Assembly: GCA_019359835.1 (NCBI GenBank)
Contig: CM033327.1
Location: 54,701,446 to 54,765,445, forward strand
Source of the DNA: Pharus latifolius
Taxonomy: Eukaryota; Streptophyta; Magnoliopsida; Poales; Poaceae
Length of the DNA stretch: 64,000 nt
Reading direction: 5' to 3'
Made by a program: the position numbers and the translations under genes. Each line of letters begins with the position of its first letter. Positions within the stretch are counted from its first letter, which is position 1. The notes under the pieces are model-generated. The model did not search any database. It was not told where the DNA came from and worked only from the letters and a program-made list of their open reading frames with translations. Shown here piece after piece: positions 1 through 12,258 of this stretch.

Positions 1-258
1 CTTCTTAAAAACTCCACAAAAAAATTTAGTGGGAAAAATAGTAGGAGAAAAGAATATATAATATGTGTATTCTTGTGTGTTGCATATAGCGCCTCATTAA
101 AAAATATTTAATTAAGAAAAATCTAATGTGAGAAAAACTTAATTAAGAAAAAAGAGTACAATATTTATCTTCAGGATCTGATCATCAAGATCTAAATTAA
201 AAAATTTGAGTAGTAAAATTTGGACAAAAATCTTCAAGGTCTAAATACTCATATTTAT

Positions 259-468
259 TTATTTAACTTTTGCTCCTCTTAAAGACAATAGTCTTCCCAA
301 TCTACACATTCTAATACCATAAATATATTTCTCAAATATAGATGTAGGTAGAGACTTTGTGAACAAATCTGCTAGAATGTCACTAGAGTAAGTTTTTTGT
401 TTAATTATTTCACCACTCTTCTGGAGTTTGTGAGAATAAAAGAATTTTGGAGCAATATGTTTTGTCAA
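259..468 (-). pseudogene. Copia pol C-terminus (RNase H end)
   Basis: This open stretch matches the last part of a Copia polyprotein: the conserved DILADLFTKSLP segment followed by a Cys/Arg-rich tail. Homology extends upstream to about 520, where NNVACV is visible beyond a stop. It is part of the decayed Copia remnant and has no independent function. Confidence 0.65.
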
Positions 469-1464
469 GTTGCTATTTATATTTTCACTACTTTTTTGTG
501 TAACACAAGCAACATTATTCTCTTATAGGAAAGTAGGAGTAATATTATTTGTTGCAATGCCACAAAATTGTTGAATGTGTAGTATCAAAGTTCTCAATCA
601 TACGCATTCATGTGAGGTCTCATAACGCAACTATCGTTGAGTGTTTTGTAGAAATTGCGACTAATGTCTGTTTAACATATCTCCAAAAAAATAGTTGTAT
701 CATCATAGAAAAAAATATTTGGTTCTCTACCACGCAATGGTTACATGTAAAATTGTATGTCCCTAGCTATTGGTAAGTAATTTAGAATTCTGCAGTAAAG
801 ATATATATTAATAAGTTTAATTTACTTAAATCAAAATTTTTGCTTGGTCATTTTTGAGTGTGGATATAAGATACTAGATGCTGCACTTTTATGCCAAAGC
901 CATATATAAGTCTATTGAGTGGGAGCATCTATCAAGATCATGAAGTACCCAAAAAGTCCAACTTGTCTTTTACACACGCATCACAAACTCTTCAGGAGTA
1001 GAGAAGTTACTATGTTGAATATTATGACTAATATAATTATTTAGAATTTGACACTTTACATTTTTCCTAAGATAACCCAATTGTTTATGTTATAATTTGA
1101 AAAAATTTGGTTCTTTAAATTTCAAACTCATCACAAGATATTTGTCATTAGATCAAATATATGTATAATATAACCCTAAGGGGAAAGGAAGAATAACATA
1201 GATACAAAATAATGAATTAAAAACAAAACATTCCTCAAAACATAACTAAATATTTCAATAAGAAAACACAAAATATATACGTCCGACATAATCTTGCATA
1301 GGGAATTGAAAAAAATAATTATAAATAAATGAGATTATTCATAATTTTCATAATTCTCGAGCTCTAATTCCAATAGATCGTTGTCGCCATCATTATTATG
1401 TAAAGTCATCTTTGCTATAGGAAAACCTACATAATGACTCATTTTTTTATCTCTTTATCTTTTT

Positions 1465-1824
1465 TTATCTTTCATCATTTTTTAAATAAACTTCGACTAA
1501 GTATTTTGGTATATGACAGATGCAAGACCAATGACCTTCACAGCCATACCTAGAACAAAATTGTTTCAAAATTTTAGTTTGCTCACTTGACTTGTTGGTA
1601 TGAGATTTTTCTTTGTCTTGATGTTTACCATGGTTCTTGTTTTCATTGTAGTTTCTATTTTCTTTTCCTTGTCCACATCCATCTTGCTCGTCTAAGCCAG
1701 TTATTAAACCTCTAAGCAGTAACATGTGCTTCAAGCATATATTGAGAATTAATCGATCGAGCACTATGATTTTTTTTATTAGTAATTGGTTGTGTTTTGA
1801 TGCCACTAATGATGCAGAAATCAA
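1465..1824 (-). pseudogene. Copia Gag fragment with zinc knuckle
   Basis: A 119-residue open stretch whose C-terminal third resembles the nucleocapsid zinc knuckle of plant Copia Gag (CSRYGCEGHWSCICHIPK, then a LVEVYLK tail). The preceding residues are Lys/Asn/His-rich, as is usual before the knuckle. The CX2C spacing is altered (CX3C), consistent with decay. The retained order Gag, then RNase H, on the same strand supports one remnant element. Confidence 0.55.
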
Positions 1825-2300
1825 TTCAAAGTACTTAGTATAATTTTTAGCTTTGTACTTCTGTTGGAGTACAAGGTTATCAGTGTGAAATGTAGATAAA
1901 ATTTTATCTATTAATTCATCATCTGTAATTTTCTACTTGCAGAGTTTTAATTGAGAGACTATACGATGGAGAGATGAACTATATTTAGTAACAAACTTGA
2001 AATCTTGGAAGCACAAATTTAACCAATCGTATTGTGTTTGAGAGAGAATAATAGTTTTTTATTGATCAAAGCGACCCTTTAGGGAGTGTCATAATACAAG
2101 TGGATCTTTCTTAGTGAGATACTGTTTTTCAAATCTTTATTCATATGATGCCAAAGAAAAATTAGAACTTTTGTCTTCTAGGCAATGATACTCTTGGAAC
2201 TAGGGATAACTAACTCATTGAGATTATTCGAGACTAAATAGATTTCAAAATTAAGGGTATATGTCAAATAATTGCTTCTATAAGAGCAAGCATGTTCTTT

Positions 2301-3786
2301 GCAATGTCATATATATATATATATATATATATTTAATTTTCCTATAATATTTTGTTTGAGAAATGAAATAAATCAAGAGGATATAATATTGTACTAAATT
2401 TTGATTAAATTAAGTGATCCAACGGACATTCTTGTTGGCACATAATTAAAATTATGTCCATAGTTTCTTAGGTCCTCAAAAATTTTTTTTAAAAGACTTG
2501 GTTCTAAAATAGAATGATGAGCAATAGAAATGGACCCAAAAAAATCTCATTGGAAATAGACGAACAGTAATGCAAACCGAACAATAAACTTCAAATCAGT
2601 TGATCTTTTGTAGAAACAAAGATATGAAAGAGATACCAGTCTTTAAAAAAGAATAACCAAGTAAGGCTATTAAGAGAGAAATAAACAGTCTCAACGTAAA
2701 AAAAAATTGTCCATGGCAGCACTGATCACATGCTTCGTAGCATACATAAGAACCAATCTATTAAATGATCAAAAAGATGTATCCCTCTTTTACACCCCTG
2801 GTGTTTAAAACCAATAGTGTGCACTTATCGGCACATACTTTTAATAAAGCACGCTAAAAAAAATATGGAGCAGGGAGCGTTATTCACTAGTAGTTGATCT
2901 TTGAACCGATCCAAAGAAAAAAAAATACAATCTATTACTGATCAATTGATCGCAAAGGGCTAAGCAAAACAGATCAGCATGGTCAGCCCATTTCAACTAA
3001 GCTTGAATCGATTTTCGTGAGAAAATATAGATGCAGCCGAAACCATGCAAATAAATCAGATAAAGGCAAACCGAAACCATGAGATGAAGCCACGAGGGAA
3101 CATATGTATTCTAATCGGCATAAACAAACAAAAAGAAAACTTAATCTCAACTGCCAACTGAATAGAATCCGTAAAACATATCCCAATTTAGCCTACATAC
3201 ATGATACAAACGCGATGAGACAGATCTACGCAATCAATCAAAAAAAAAAAAAAAAAAAACCTAACGCCATGTATATACGGCCCTGGCCACTGAATATTAG
3301 GGCCCTGATTTCATATATGATACTCCAATATCATTTATTGGAATAAAATAGATCAAAACACTCGATCTCACAAGTGAATTTTTTATCCAGAATAATGTGA
3401 CGAAACATACCGATGGAATGAGATCCCCAACAATAAAGGACCTACTGCTAAGTTACTGTATTTTTTTGTCGTCCTTTGATTTTACAACAGACAATTGAGA
3501 TTGAGCGCACAAAAAATTGAAAAACAAAAAAATATTAATTTGTTATGAATAAATCAACCATGATCATTATCATTATTATTATTATTTGATCTAATTACTG
3601 AAAAAGTATATAATAATTATACAATAACTATAATATTGTTGAAGATTCGGTTCTTAGATTGTCACGGGTGTCAAATGGATGAAACCATGTACTTTATTTG
3701 AAGAAAAAAAAATGACAACTTACATCAAGTGTTTTTGTTTAATCCAGAGCATCACATGATGATAAAACTAAATTCTATCATGCAAC
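2301..3786. other. Intergenic AT-rich DNA
   Basis: No supported gene. It holds an (AT)n microsatellite near 2309-2331, an A-run near 3240-3260 and several short A/T homopolymers. The right part is the 3' flank of the minus-strand beta-glucosidase gene ending at 3787. Small open frames here are short and show no family signature. Confidence 0.6.
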
Positions 3787-6611
3787 TTAGGCGACTTCAT
3801 CTAGCAACATGGGCCTGAGCTCACCACCTTTGAGCAAGCTGGAGTACCAGCGAGCTGAGTTCCTCACGTACCTTCTCCTCTCCTTCACATTCATATCAAC
3901 ACCGTATAATCCAAATCTTGCCCTGAGTCCAAACAGGAACTCAAAAACATCAAGAAATGACCACACGAAGTACCCTCTTGCATTTGATCCGTTCCTGCAA
4001 GCACAATGCTTTTTCAGAAAACAAATAAAATAAAAAGATACTTTTACAAATTTTCAAAACAAGCAGGTAATAAGAGATCAAAAATATGTGCACCGTATTG
4101 ACAGATAGAGTGCTTCGATGTAATCTTGCAAGTATTCTGATCTGTAATCGTCATCGTATTCAATCTTGCTCGGAGTGTCGGGAATTTCACCATCTCCTGG
4201 ATCATGAAAGAACAGCTTATTTTTCTTTCAGTTCATGTTTACAGTGCCGATTCTTCTTCAGAAAACAGAAGTGCTGCAAGAAGTACTGAAGATGTTTCTG
4301 TGCATACCATTTTCATGGATACTGATCGGAGGATTTCCGTACTTCACTTTTATGTACTCTAGGAATTTCCTTAGAGCCCAAGGAGCAGATTTCACCGAGC
4401 GAAGCTGCAGATGACTGCATGTTACGTCCAGAAACTGAATGTATTTTCATGGACATGCTACCTACAGATATGGCAGTTCATACCTTATTTGCTTTGGAGA
4501 ATGGCAGTACTGCATCCAAAGAAGAACATGGCATGTTAAGTTAGCTTAATTACTCCGAAAATTGAATAGCAGTAGAATTTGACACAAAGTTAGGTTTGCT
4601 ATCTAGCTATGCGCAAGTTCTTTTCTGTTAGAACTTAAGAGAAATGGTTGCTGCATTCAGTACTTATTGTTGCCGCTGCATCAGCGTAGTAGTCCCTCAA
4701 TTTCTGATTGAATTTGCCCTCGTCGTCTCGCACACGAATAACAATGTAATGGTTGAACCCAATGAAGTCGAACGATCCGCGTACTTTCTCCAATTCTTCC
4801 ACCGTTAAAGACGGCAAGCGAGAACCTACTCTACTCCTCATCAATGGAGGGTAGTCTCCATATACCAAAGGATGCACAAACCTGTTTCATATCAGGAATG
4901 TGAAATGCATGAGCTACAACCAATTACAGTGGTATTACATACAAAATTATGTACTGACCATCCAATGTGGAACTCATTCATTCTCATTGCAGCAGCTGCA
5001 TCCTGCGATGTCGCGGTAGCAGGCTCATGCCACCATCCAAGGAGAGTAATTCCTATTTGGCCTCCTTGAATTGCCTACAGATTAGCAGCTGCATCTTCAG
5101 GTATAATTCTTCTTGTATGTCAGGATGGAAACTAATAGTGTTTGAATGGACCTTGTACTTGTTTCTATACAGGGAAACCGCGGAAGCATGCGCGAGTAAG
5201 AGATGGTGAGCAACCAGATATGGCTCTGTCGTAGAGTCCCCCATGGTGCAGTTTTCGCCAAAGGGATAGGAGCAGCGCCGTGGTGGCTGACTGCCACTGT
5301 CGTAGCCGCCGATAGGCTCGATGTTTGGTTCATTGACAGTGACCCAGTTCTTCACTCTGTCCCCAAAATTCTTGAAGCAGACATCAGCATACGAGGTGTA
5401 ATCTTCTCTGCATCATCCATCAGAACTGTTGACTTTCTTCCTCAGAAAATCATCCGAATTATCTCTTATGATATATATAGATATTATGATATATATATAT
5501 ATGGATGTACATTCGTAGATTGCTTATGTATATCTTTAGACTGTATAATATATTTGGGTCTGTCTCTCAATACAATGTGAGTATTCGATTCTAACATTGT
5601 GCACTTACATGAATCTGGGGCTAAGCAGCCCATTGTAGTCATCCTGAAGGGCCTGAGGAAGATCAAAATGGTAGATTGTAACATGAGGCTGTATTCCTAC
5701 AAAATATGGTTTATGATTCAATCAGTCTTGCAAGAACAAGAATTGCAGTACCATGTCAATTCTAGAGAAACAAATCAAAATAACAATCTATACCGTATTT
5801 TATCAGTTCATCTATTAAATTGTTGTAGTACTCCAAGCCCTTTGGGTTGATCTCTCCTCTTCCATCTACACAATGTGATCACTGAGTATCAGGACCTGTA
5901 CATATGAAACTTAAAAATTTCATGGAAGTATGCAACCATTCTATTAGTACCCGGGATAAGCCGGGGCCAAGCAATGGAGAATCTGTATGCATCCAGGCCC
6001 ATCTCATGCATAAGCATTACATCTTCCTGCAGTTCAGAAAAAAAAAAATGAAGCTTATTTGTGTTCTTAGAATTTGCACCACATCTGAACTTTTTTCTTT
6101 TTGGTGCTAAACATTTGCTGAATGTTCAAGTACTGACCTTGTAATGGTGATACTGATCTGCTGACGTATCTGCATTGGATTTGTCAAAAGTATAACCTGT
6201 TCTCATGGATACACATCACAAGACAGATTGAAAGTGTTCTAAGCTAAATTATGAGTACAAATCATCTGAATGGAAACCTCCATGAGTGAAGGTGTCCCAA
6301 ATGCTCTGCTTTCTCCCATCTTCTGCAGCTGCTCCTTCCACCTAAATTGTGTAAAACTTAGTTCTTGAACATTACAGTTCAAACAAGTACATGTACTAAA
6401 ATACTTGGAAATTTTTACAAAAGACCTTGGTTCTTTGATTTGCACCAACCATCCATTTTAGATTTTGTAATGGATTTGTAAAAGATTTTACCTGGAAAGC
6501 AGAGGACCCTGCACCAAAGATGAAACCTTTGGGGAAATCATGGCGGGTGAGTGCACAAGCATCTCTCTGCAGGGTTGCAAGGAAGAAGAAGAGTGCTAGT
6601 GATATCACCAT
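3787..6611 (-). CDS. Glycoside hydrolase family 1 beta-glucosidase
   Basis: Retaining beta-glucosidase that removes glucose from plant glucosides, probably in the apoplast or vacuole. Thirteen exons on the minus strand: 6611-6492, 6341-6278, 6196-6138, 6026-5951, 5865-5794, 5696-5609, 5407-5152, 5074-4959, 4881-4664, 4509-4484, 4404-4308, 4196-4094 and 3994-3787. Together they give 500 codons with no stop, the normal GH1 length and the usual plant 13-exon layout. A hydrophobic signal peptide starts at MVISLALFFFLATL. Domain landmarks in order are FPKGFIFGAGSSAFQ, the acid/base motif WVTVNEPN in exon 7, HPLVYGDYPP in exon 9, the nucleophile motif ISIHENG in exon 11, and GYFVWSFLDVFEF in exon 13. 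Exon 10 is only 26 nt. Both catalytic glutamates are present, so it is probably active. The natural substrate cannot be read from sequence. Confidence 0.93.
5465..5505. repeat. AT-rich microsatellite in a GH1 intron
   Basis: An interrupted (TA)n tract lies in the intron between GH1 exons 6 and 7. It is a likely length-polymorphic site with no effect on coding. Confidence 0.7.
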
Positions 6612-8420
6612 CTATCTTTTGCAAATCTTTTTGACAGGTTCAGACTTCAGAGCCAAGCTGCTTGCTCCAAGAAATTGACGCTGTCTTCTCCTGGACGCCT
6701 ATACTATACTATACATGTCCTTCCAAATTCACAGTACGCATCGCGTAACCATCTGATTCTGACCCGACCCTTTAGGGATAGGTCTTTTTTCTACTACAGC
6801 GCCTCGGATGTAGATTTATAGTTGGGCATGCATTGGAATATATTGGATCTGAGTGAGATGTATTGGAGTTTTTAAAATATGAGTATTTTAATTATAGAGT
6901 GGTCTAATCAAATAATTACTAAAAATAATATATTTTTATTACACGCAATCAAAATATAAAATAAAAATCAAAAAACAAACACCTCCTAAATGTTTCACCC
7001 TATTTTACTTCAAATCATGTTAGTTTTGCTAAAATATACAAACTACAAATATTCGAGAGAATATAAAATACATCACTTATTAATCTCTATTGACATGAAG
7101 AAATGTTAAAAAGATCTAATATGAATAATGGAACATGACGAACACAAATTTCTACACGCAGTACAAAACAGGACATAAATAAAAAGTTAGAATGGGGCAG
7201 ATACAGATTAAGATAAAACCAGCCCAAACCCGCTCCATTAGGATATCTCGTATCATGTTCCTTTCGTCTCATCATCCATGTGCAACATAACAAATACTGG
7301 TATCGCTTCCACTTCTTCCTTTGTCAAACTAGTTGATGTTGACATCAAATGAAATTAGGGGGGTTTTGTGGCACTGAAAAATCTTAAACAATAACATTTT
7401 TTAAGTTTATCCCTCTAAGTAAACAATACTCACATGGCTTCCCCAGGATTAGTTGTAGACGGAGATTAAAGACTGGTTCTGTTTGTCTAACATATATAGA
7501 TTATAGATTTAAATTTTTATATTGTAGTTGTGTGAATTATATATTATTCTCCCTCTCTCTCTCAAAAAGAGATTATTTTGTTATTGCTCTAATGTGTTTT
7601 AGTGGAGATCAGAGATTAAATTCCATCACATACATATTATAGATTTAAGTAAATTTAACACAATTTGACCCACCTGACTCGAGGTTAGAGCTGACTCCAA
7701 GCCTCCTACACCCACCGAGCCCCACCCACCCACCCACCCACCCACACACACAAATCAAGCAAACTAGTTGGGGCCACCCTGACCTGTTTTCGTAATGTGG
7801 TTTAGTCAAATTTGTCTCGCTAATCCAACTTATTTATTAGACTGAATTATGTTGAACTCAAGCCGAGTTGACCTGAACCGGGCATTAGCCGAAAAATGTT
7901 GAGACAACGTTGAGACCTAAATTTATGTGTTACCTTGCAGAGGCTTAATGCTTTGGATTATTTGTGGCTCTTTATCTAAAAAATCGGTTCACGGTTCACC
8001 TGGGCCGGCCCGGACCATCTGGATCTTGACCCGGCCCAATGTTTACAGATCAGCCGGCCCAAATGTTTACAGGTCGGCTTATTGATTTGTACACCATTGG
8101 CACTCGTACGAGATTTTATGTCTTCCGTTAAGTTCCAACGGACGGTCCAGATCTCTCTGCACAAGCCGAGAAAGACTCAATACGGACATCCCCTCCCAGA
8201 CCATGATGTCACCCAGCCAATAGGAATCGCCCGAACACCGAACCGATGGGGCCCACTGTCCAGTGACTTCTCCATGTTTCCCCCCTCAAATCTTACATAT
8301 TTACACTTTAGATCCTCCCAAGTTGCACAACTAATGAACTACTCCTATATGGGTCATAGTTGAATACTGCAAATCATAATATACTTTTACGCAAATATCC
8401 AACTCCCAATATCCATACCG
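6612..8420. other. Divergent intergenic region between GH1 and Fes1-like genes
   Basis: About 1.8 kb separates the start of the minus-strand GH1 gene from the plus-strand Fes1-like gene, so both promoters should lie here. Just upstream of GH1, near 6698-6712, the minus strand carries TATAGTATAG, a weak TATA candidate. A (CCCA)n microsatellite lies near 7720-7755. GC-rich GGCCGGCCC-type words occur near 8000-8080. No gene is supported. Confidence 0.5.
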
Positions 8421-8470
8421 TATAAATGCAGGAACCACCCTGACACCTAGAAAATTTCGTGTCCAACTCC
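8421..8470 (+). promoter_or_regulatory. TATA box and HSE-like pair of the Fes1-like gene
   Basis: TATAAATG at 8421-8428 lies about 100 nt upstream of the start codon at 8529, a suitable distance for a short 5' UTR. Downstream near 8450-8459 is GAAAATTTC, an inverted GAA/TTC pair like part of a heat-shock element. Heat induction is plausible for this family but is only inferred. Confidence 0.45.
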
Positions 8471-8528
8471 GCTTCGTCTCTAGACTCCACTTCGCTTCTC
8501 CATCTCGCGATCTCTCTTTCTCGTGGCC

Positions 8529-11500
8529 ATGGCGAAGGCGAGGGTACACACGAAGCAATGTAGTCACCACTTCCTCGTCCTTGCCGCTACCTTCTTCGTT
8601 CTTCTCCTCCCACTGCTCTTGCCGGCGGCAACCGCCTTGGCGGCGGATGGGGAGGGACAGTTGTGGGAGCCGGGGAAAGAGGGCGGCGAGCTGCTCGCCG
8701 AGTTGGGAGATGTAGGCGGCGACGGAGGAGGACCGGTGGTGGAGGACGAGGGCGACGAGTTCGCCGGCGGCTTCGGCTCCCTCGACAGCATGCTTCAGTG
8801 GGCGATCGGTACGGGAAGTCCAAACTCCAATCCACACCCTTAAACCTTTCAATTTGGTTTGGTGATTTGAATGTTTGAACTCGAAAAGTTGCACAATTTG
8901 GTGTCGTCGACGAATTGTTGCTTAGCAGGTCGCTCTGATTCGATTTGGTTAGGCTTTTTTCGCGATTCCAAGTGGAAATTTAATGGTGTGGCCAGTTTTT
9001 TTAATTCTAAAATTTTATTTCTATTTGGCTTTTTTTTCGGTTCAATTGGAGATGGAGCGTATGGTATGGAGTTTTGAGCTGGAAAAATTGCAGCTTTGTC
9101 TTTATAAATTGGTTTATGAGATCCGGAGGGCAACAAGTTGCGGTTTTGAGATGGGAAAACTTGTAGTTTTAGTGTCTGAATTAGACTGCACTGTTTTCAT
9201 TGGGTGAGGTGGCTGTATTTTGCTTCTTTACTGGTAATGCAGGCAATTCTGATCCGGAGAAGTTGAAAGAAAAAGCTGCAGATACACAGAAGCTATCGGC
9301 GGATGAGCTGCTTAAGCGGCAGTTGGAGATTAAGGTGAGAAACAATGGTGGTGAATTCTTCTGTTCTCTGTAGATTTGGAACTATAAATGCTGCTTCAGG
9401 ATTCATCCTTTGGTTTCGTATTGTGACATGTCAATGCAATGTTTTCGGATGTTTTTCATTCGACAACATGCCATTGAATTGTATTGCTTGCCTAGTAAGA
9501 CTAGAACTTGGCATGACTGTCTTGTATTCACATGAACTGCATTGGAGTGCTCGGCTGTATACCACTGGCTGGAGAGATTGAGTGCTTTCTTTCTAACATG
9601 CAGTTGGATACATGTTTTTATGCTTGCTTTAGTTAGCTCTAGGCTTGAGTTGATTCACATTGGCTTTTAAGATAAGTAAACAATCTTTATCTCTAACGGT
9701 GGTCATATTGCTGATTTGTTCTTAAGATCCTAAGGACTTCCAATTCACAAACATATTCTTGTTAGATTTTGTTGGGTTTGTATTTGTTTGGTTGCATTCA
9801 TTGCTAAATATTATGGCTCAAATATAAGCATGGTTGCACGCTGTGCTGATTGATGAACCTTCATTAATTGCTGGCAGGAGTTGATGGAGAAGTTAAAGAT
9901 GCCATCGGATGCTGAGTTGATGAAGATTGCAATTGCTGACTTAAATAATTCTTCCATTTCACTGGAGGAACGCCAACGTGCATTGCAGGAGCTTTTAGTT
10001 CTTGTTGAGCCCATTGACAATGCTAATGGTAAATCTGCCCTTTCTTTATCAGGCCAGCCATGTAATAGTGCTCGCTGCTGTGCAAACCAACCAATGCATG
10101 TGCTTATAATTATTGAAAACAAGAATGCCCTACTTTAGGCCACTGAAAGAACAGTCTGTTTATCACAGACATTGTTGTAGTGATTTACGTTACAAGTTGA
10201 TCTCTGTTGAGATATTCCATTCACCCAAAATATGTGTTAGTATTATGAAAATTAGAGCTATACTATGAAGTTGTTCTATAACCATTCAACTAAAAACATG
10301 TGAATTAGTTTGCCAAAACGAAGGGCATGTGAACTCCTGTTACTCATGCAAGTATTTCAATGCAACAAAGGCTTATATTTGTACTATAAACTTTTTATTA
10401 GATTTTGTGAAACTTAATTCACACATAAGCTGTCTTATCTGTTGCCCATGATGGTTGTACTTGTGCTCAGACCTCGACAAACTTGGTGGCCTTGTTCCTG
10501 TCATTCAAGAACTCAACAATGCAGAGGAAGAAATAAGAGCCACCTCTGCATGGGTCTTGGGTAAAGCCAGTCAGAATAATGCCCTTGTCCAAAATCAGGT
10601 AATGCCATTATTTTCACAACAAGGAACATTGGATACCTGCTGTATTTTTTGTTTCTTTAGAGCATCTACATCATTGGTTTTGCGCTTGGCATAGTTTGCA
10701 AAACCTGTTTTCCAGTAGAGTTTTATCCTTTAGCTTAATTCCATGCGCTTGAAGATCAATGCCCTCGTATTGCATTTCATCTTTGCTGCTAATGCTTTCC
10801 TTTCTTTGCACATTTAATTGATGATGTCATCACTTGATTTTGTTATTCTCTTTGTTTCACAATATTAATCCAAATCCACCATACGCACATACCAAGAAAT
10901 TATAAATTGAGTGAAGATAAATGTAAATTAAATCATGCTACACCTAATGAAAGTACAGCACAACATTAAAAACAAAAGTATCCATATGACCTTATGAATG
11001 GAAAGAAAAACAATAAAACACTCATCCATGGACTTACATTGTGAAACAACATTTTTGATGAAAATAGACCTACATGGTGAAACGGGGAGAGTACAAATTA
11101 TCATTGCCTCATGTGTTTTCACTTTGGTGCATAGTTGTGCTTTTTTTTGTTTCTTGTTGAAAGTACTTTTGCTCGTAGTCATTGTGGTTCTTCTTCTAGC
11201 CATGTACCATGCCATGAGTTATGAGCTTTCGGACTAACTGTTTCATCCTTGGCTAGATCCTTGGTTACGGAGCTTTGGCCAGATTAGTGAAGATGGGCTA
11301 TTCCAATTCTGCCGAAGAAGCTGTGAAGGCATTGTATGCTATATCTGCTTTGACTAGGGGCAATGCAAATGGTCAGGAGATGTTCCATTCAGAAAATGGA
11401 AGCGCAATGTTGCAGGTAGTGAAAATCCTGTCCGGGGAATATAGGCACAAATTAAATTGGTTCAGTTCTAATAATGCTCCATTTTTGCAGCACATATTGG

Positions 11501-12173
11501 CAAGCGCTGGTGTTGATGTTCATCTTCAGAAGAAGGCAGTGTTTTTAGTAACAGATCTAGCAGACTTTCAGCTAAGTTCAGGAAACTCTGGACTCCCTTT
11601 CTTAAGTGACCGCCTTTTTCTAAAGTTAATAGTTGATATGTTATCAAGGTCTGACCTTGATCTTCAAGAAAAGGTATGCTTACCATTGGTTACTGATCAT
11701 AGTCTGCATCGTTCATGTCAGTTGTTCTTTATGTGTTTTTCTCTCATTTCAAGCATGGATTTGCATTTTACAGCCAGCTCAATTTTCAAGATATTGGGTC
11801 ATGATTGCATAATTATCATTTCGGTTCTTAATTGCATCAAACACATTGGGCCTTTTTCATCTGGAGGATTTAGTGTGCACTTCACAAGATTTGCATGTAG
11901 CACTGATGTCCTGAGTTGGTCTGAATTCTTTTTGTAATCACTATGCAGGCTTTGTTAGCCATTAAGAGTCTACTGAAGCTTTCTTCAACTGATCCCATGG
12001 ATTTCAAGAAGTTCTGCGCCCTTGATAATGTACTGGACAAACTGGGGGTGCAATTGGAGGAGTTGACATTTAATGAAGAACAAAGAGAGTATGTTGGGGA
12101 GGTCGAAAGCCTTCGGAAAGAAGTCCAAATCTTGTTCCAGCAGAAGCTGAAGCCGGTGAACAAATATCCTTGA
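8529..12173 (+). CDS. Fes1/SIL1-like Hsp70 nucleotide-exchange factor, ER type
   Basis: Armadillo-type exchange factor that releases ADP from Hsp70. The signal peptide points to the ER lumen and BiP as partner. Exons: 8529-8808, 9243-9334, 9878-10028, 10471-10598, 11257-11415, 11491-11673 and 11949-12173, giving about 405 codons without a stop. The N-terminus (MAKARVHTKQ then a long Leu/Phe/Ala segment) is a clear secretory signal, followed by an acidic Gly-rich linker. The Fes1 region begins near LDSMLQWAIG. The armadillo core contains LGGLVPVIQELNNAEEEIRA and TSAWVLGKASQNN, the most typical segments. The GTG at 8523 is in frame, but the first ATG is at 8529. The 3' end is ambiguous: reading through stops at 12173, while removing a possible intron (donor after AAGCCG, acceptor CAG at 12235-12237) would end at 12258. 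Nearest named relative is the rice ER-type Fes1C, by family resemblance only. Confidence 0.9.
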
Positions 12174-12258
12174 CTCTTTAATGATGGTGCAGCCATTGCT
12201 TGAGCTAACTTTTGGTGGTTCTGCTTATGATCTTCAGGGAACAGCGGCAGCGACATGA

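Larger units (their letters stand above)
250..2300 (-). mobile_element. Degenerate Ty1/Copia retrotransposon remnant
   Basis: Two minus-strand pieces define it. Near 259-520 is the C-terminal end of a Copia RNase H, with NNVACV, then HIAPKFFYSHKLQKSGEI and DILADLFTKSLP, ending in the usual RMCRLGRL-like tail. Near 1465-1824 is a Gag piece with a zinc-knuckle-like run, CSRYGCEGHWSCICHIPKYL. Gag lies upstream of RNase H on the minus strand, in the normal order. The roughly 0.9 kb between them is too short for protease, integrase and reverse transcriptase, so most of pol is deleted. Many stops and frameshifts are present. No LTR pair was recognised. It is an old, inactive fragment. Confidence 0.65.

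Noticed and set aside
8564..8878. Minus-strand and other-frame ORFs over the first Fes1-like exon
   Set aside because: Shadows of the GC-rich signal-peptide exon; the plus-strand frame joins by splicing to the conserved Fes1 domain.
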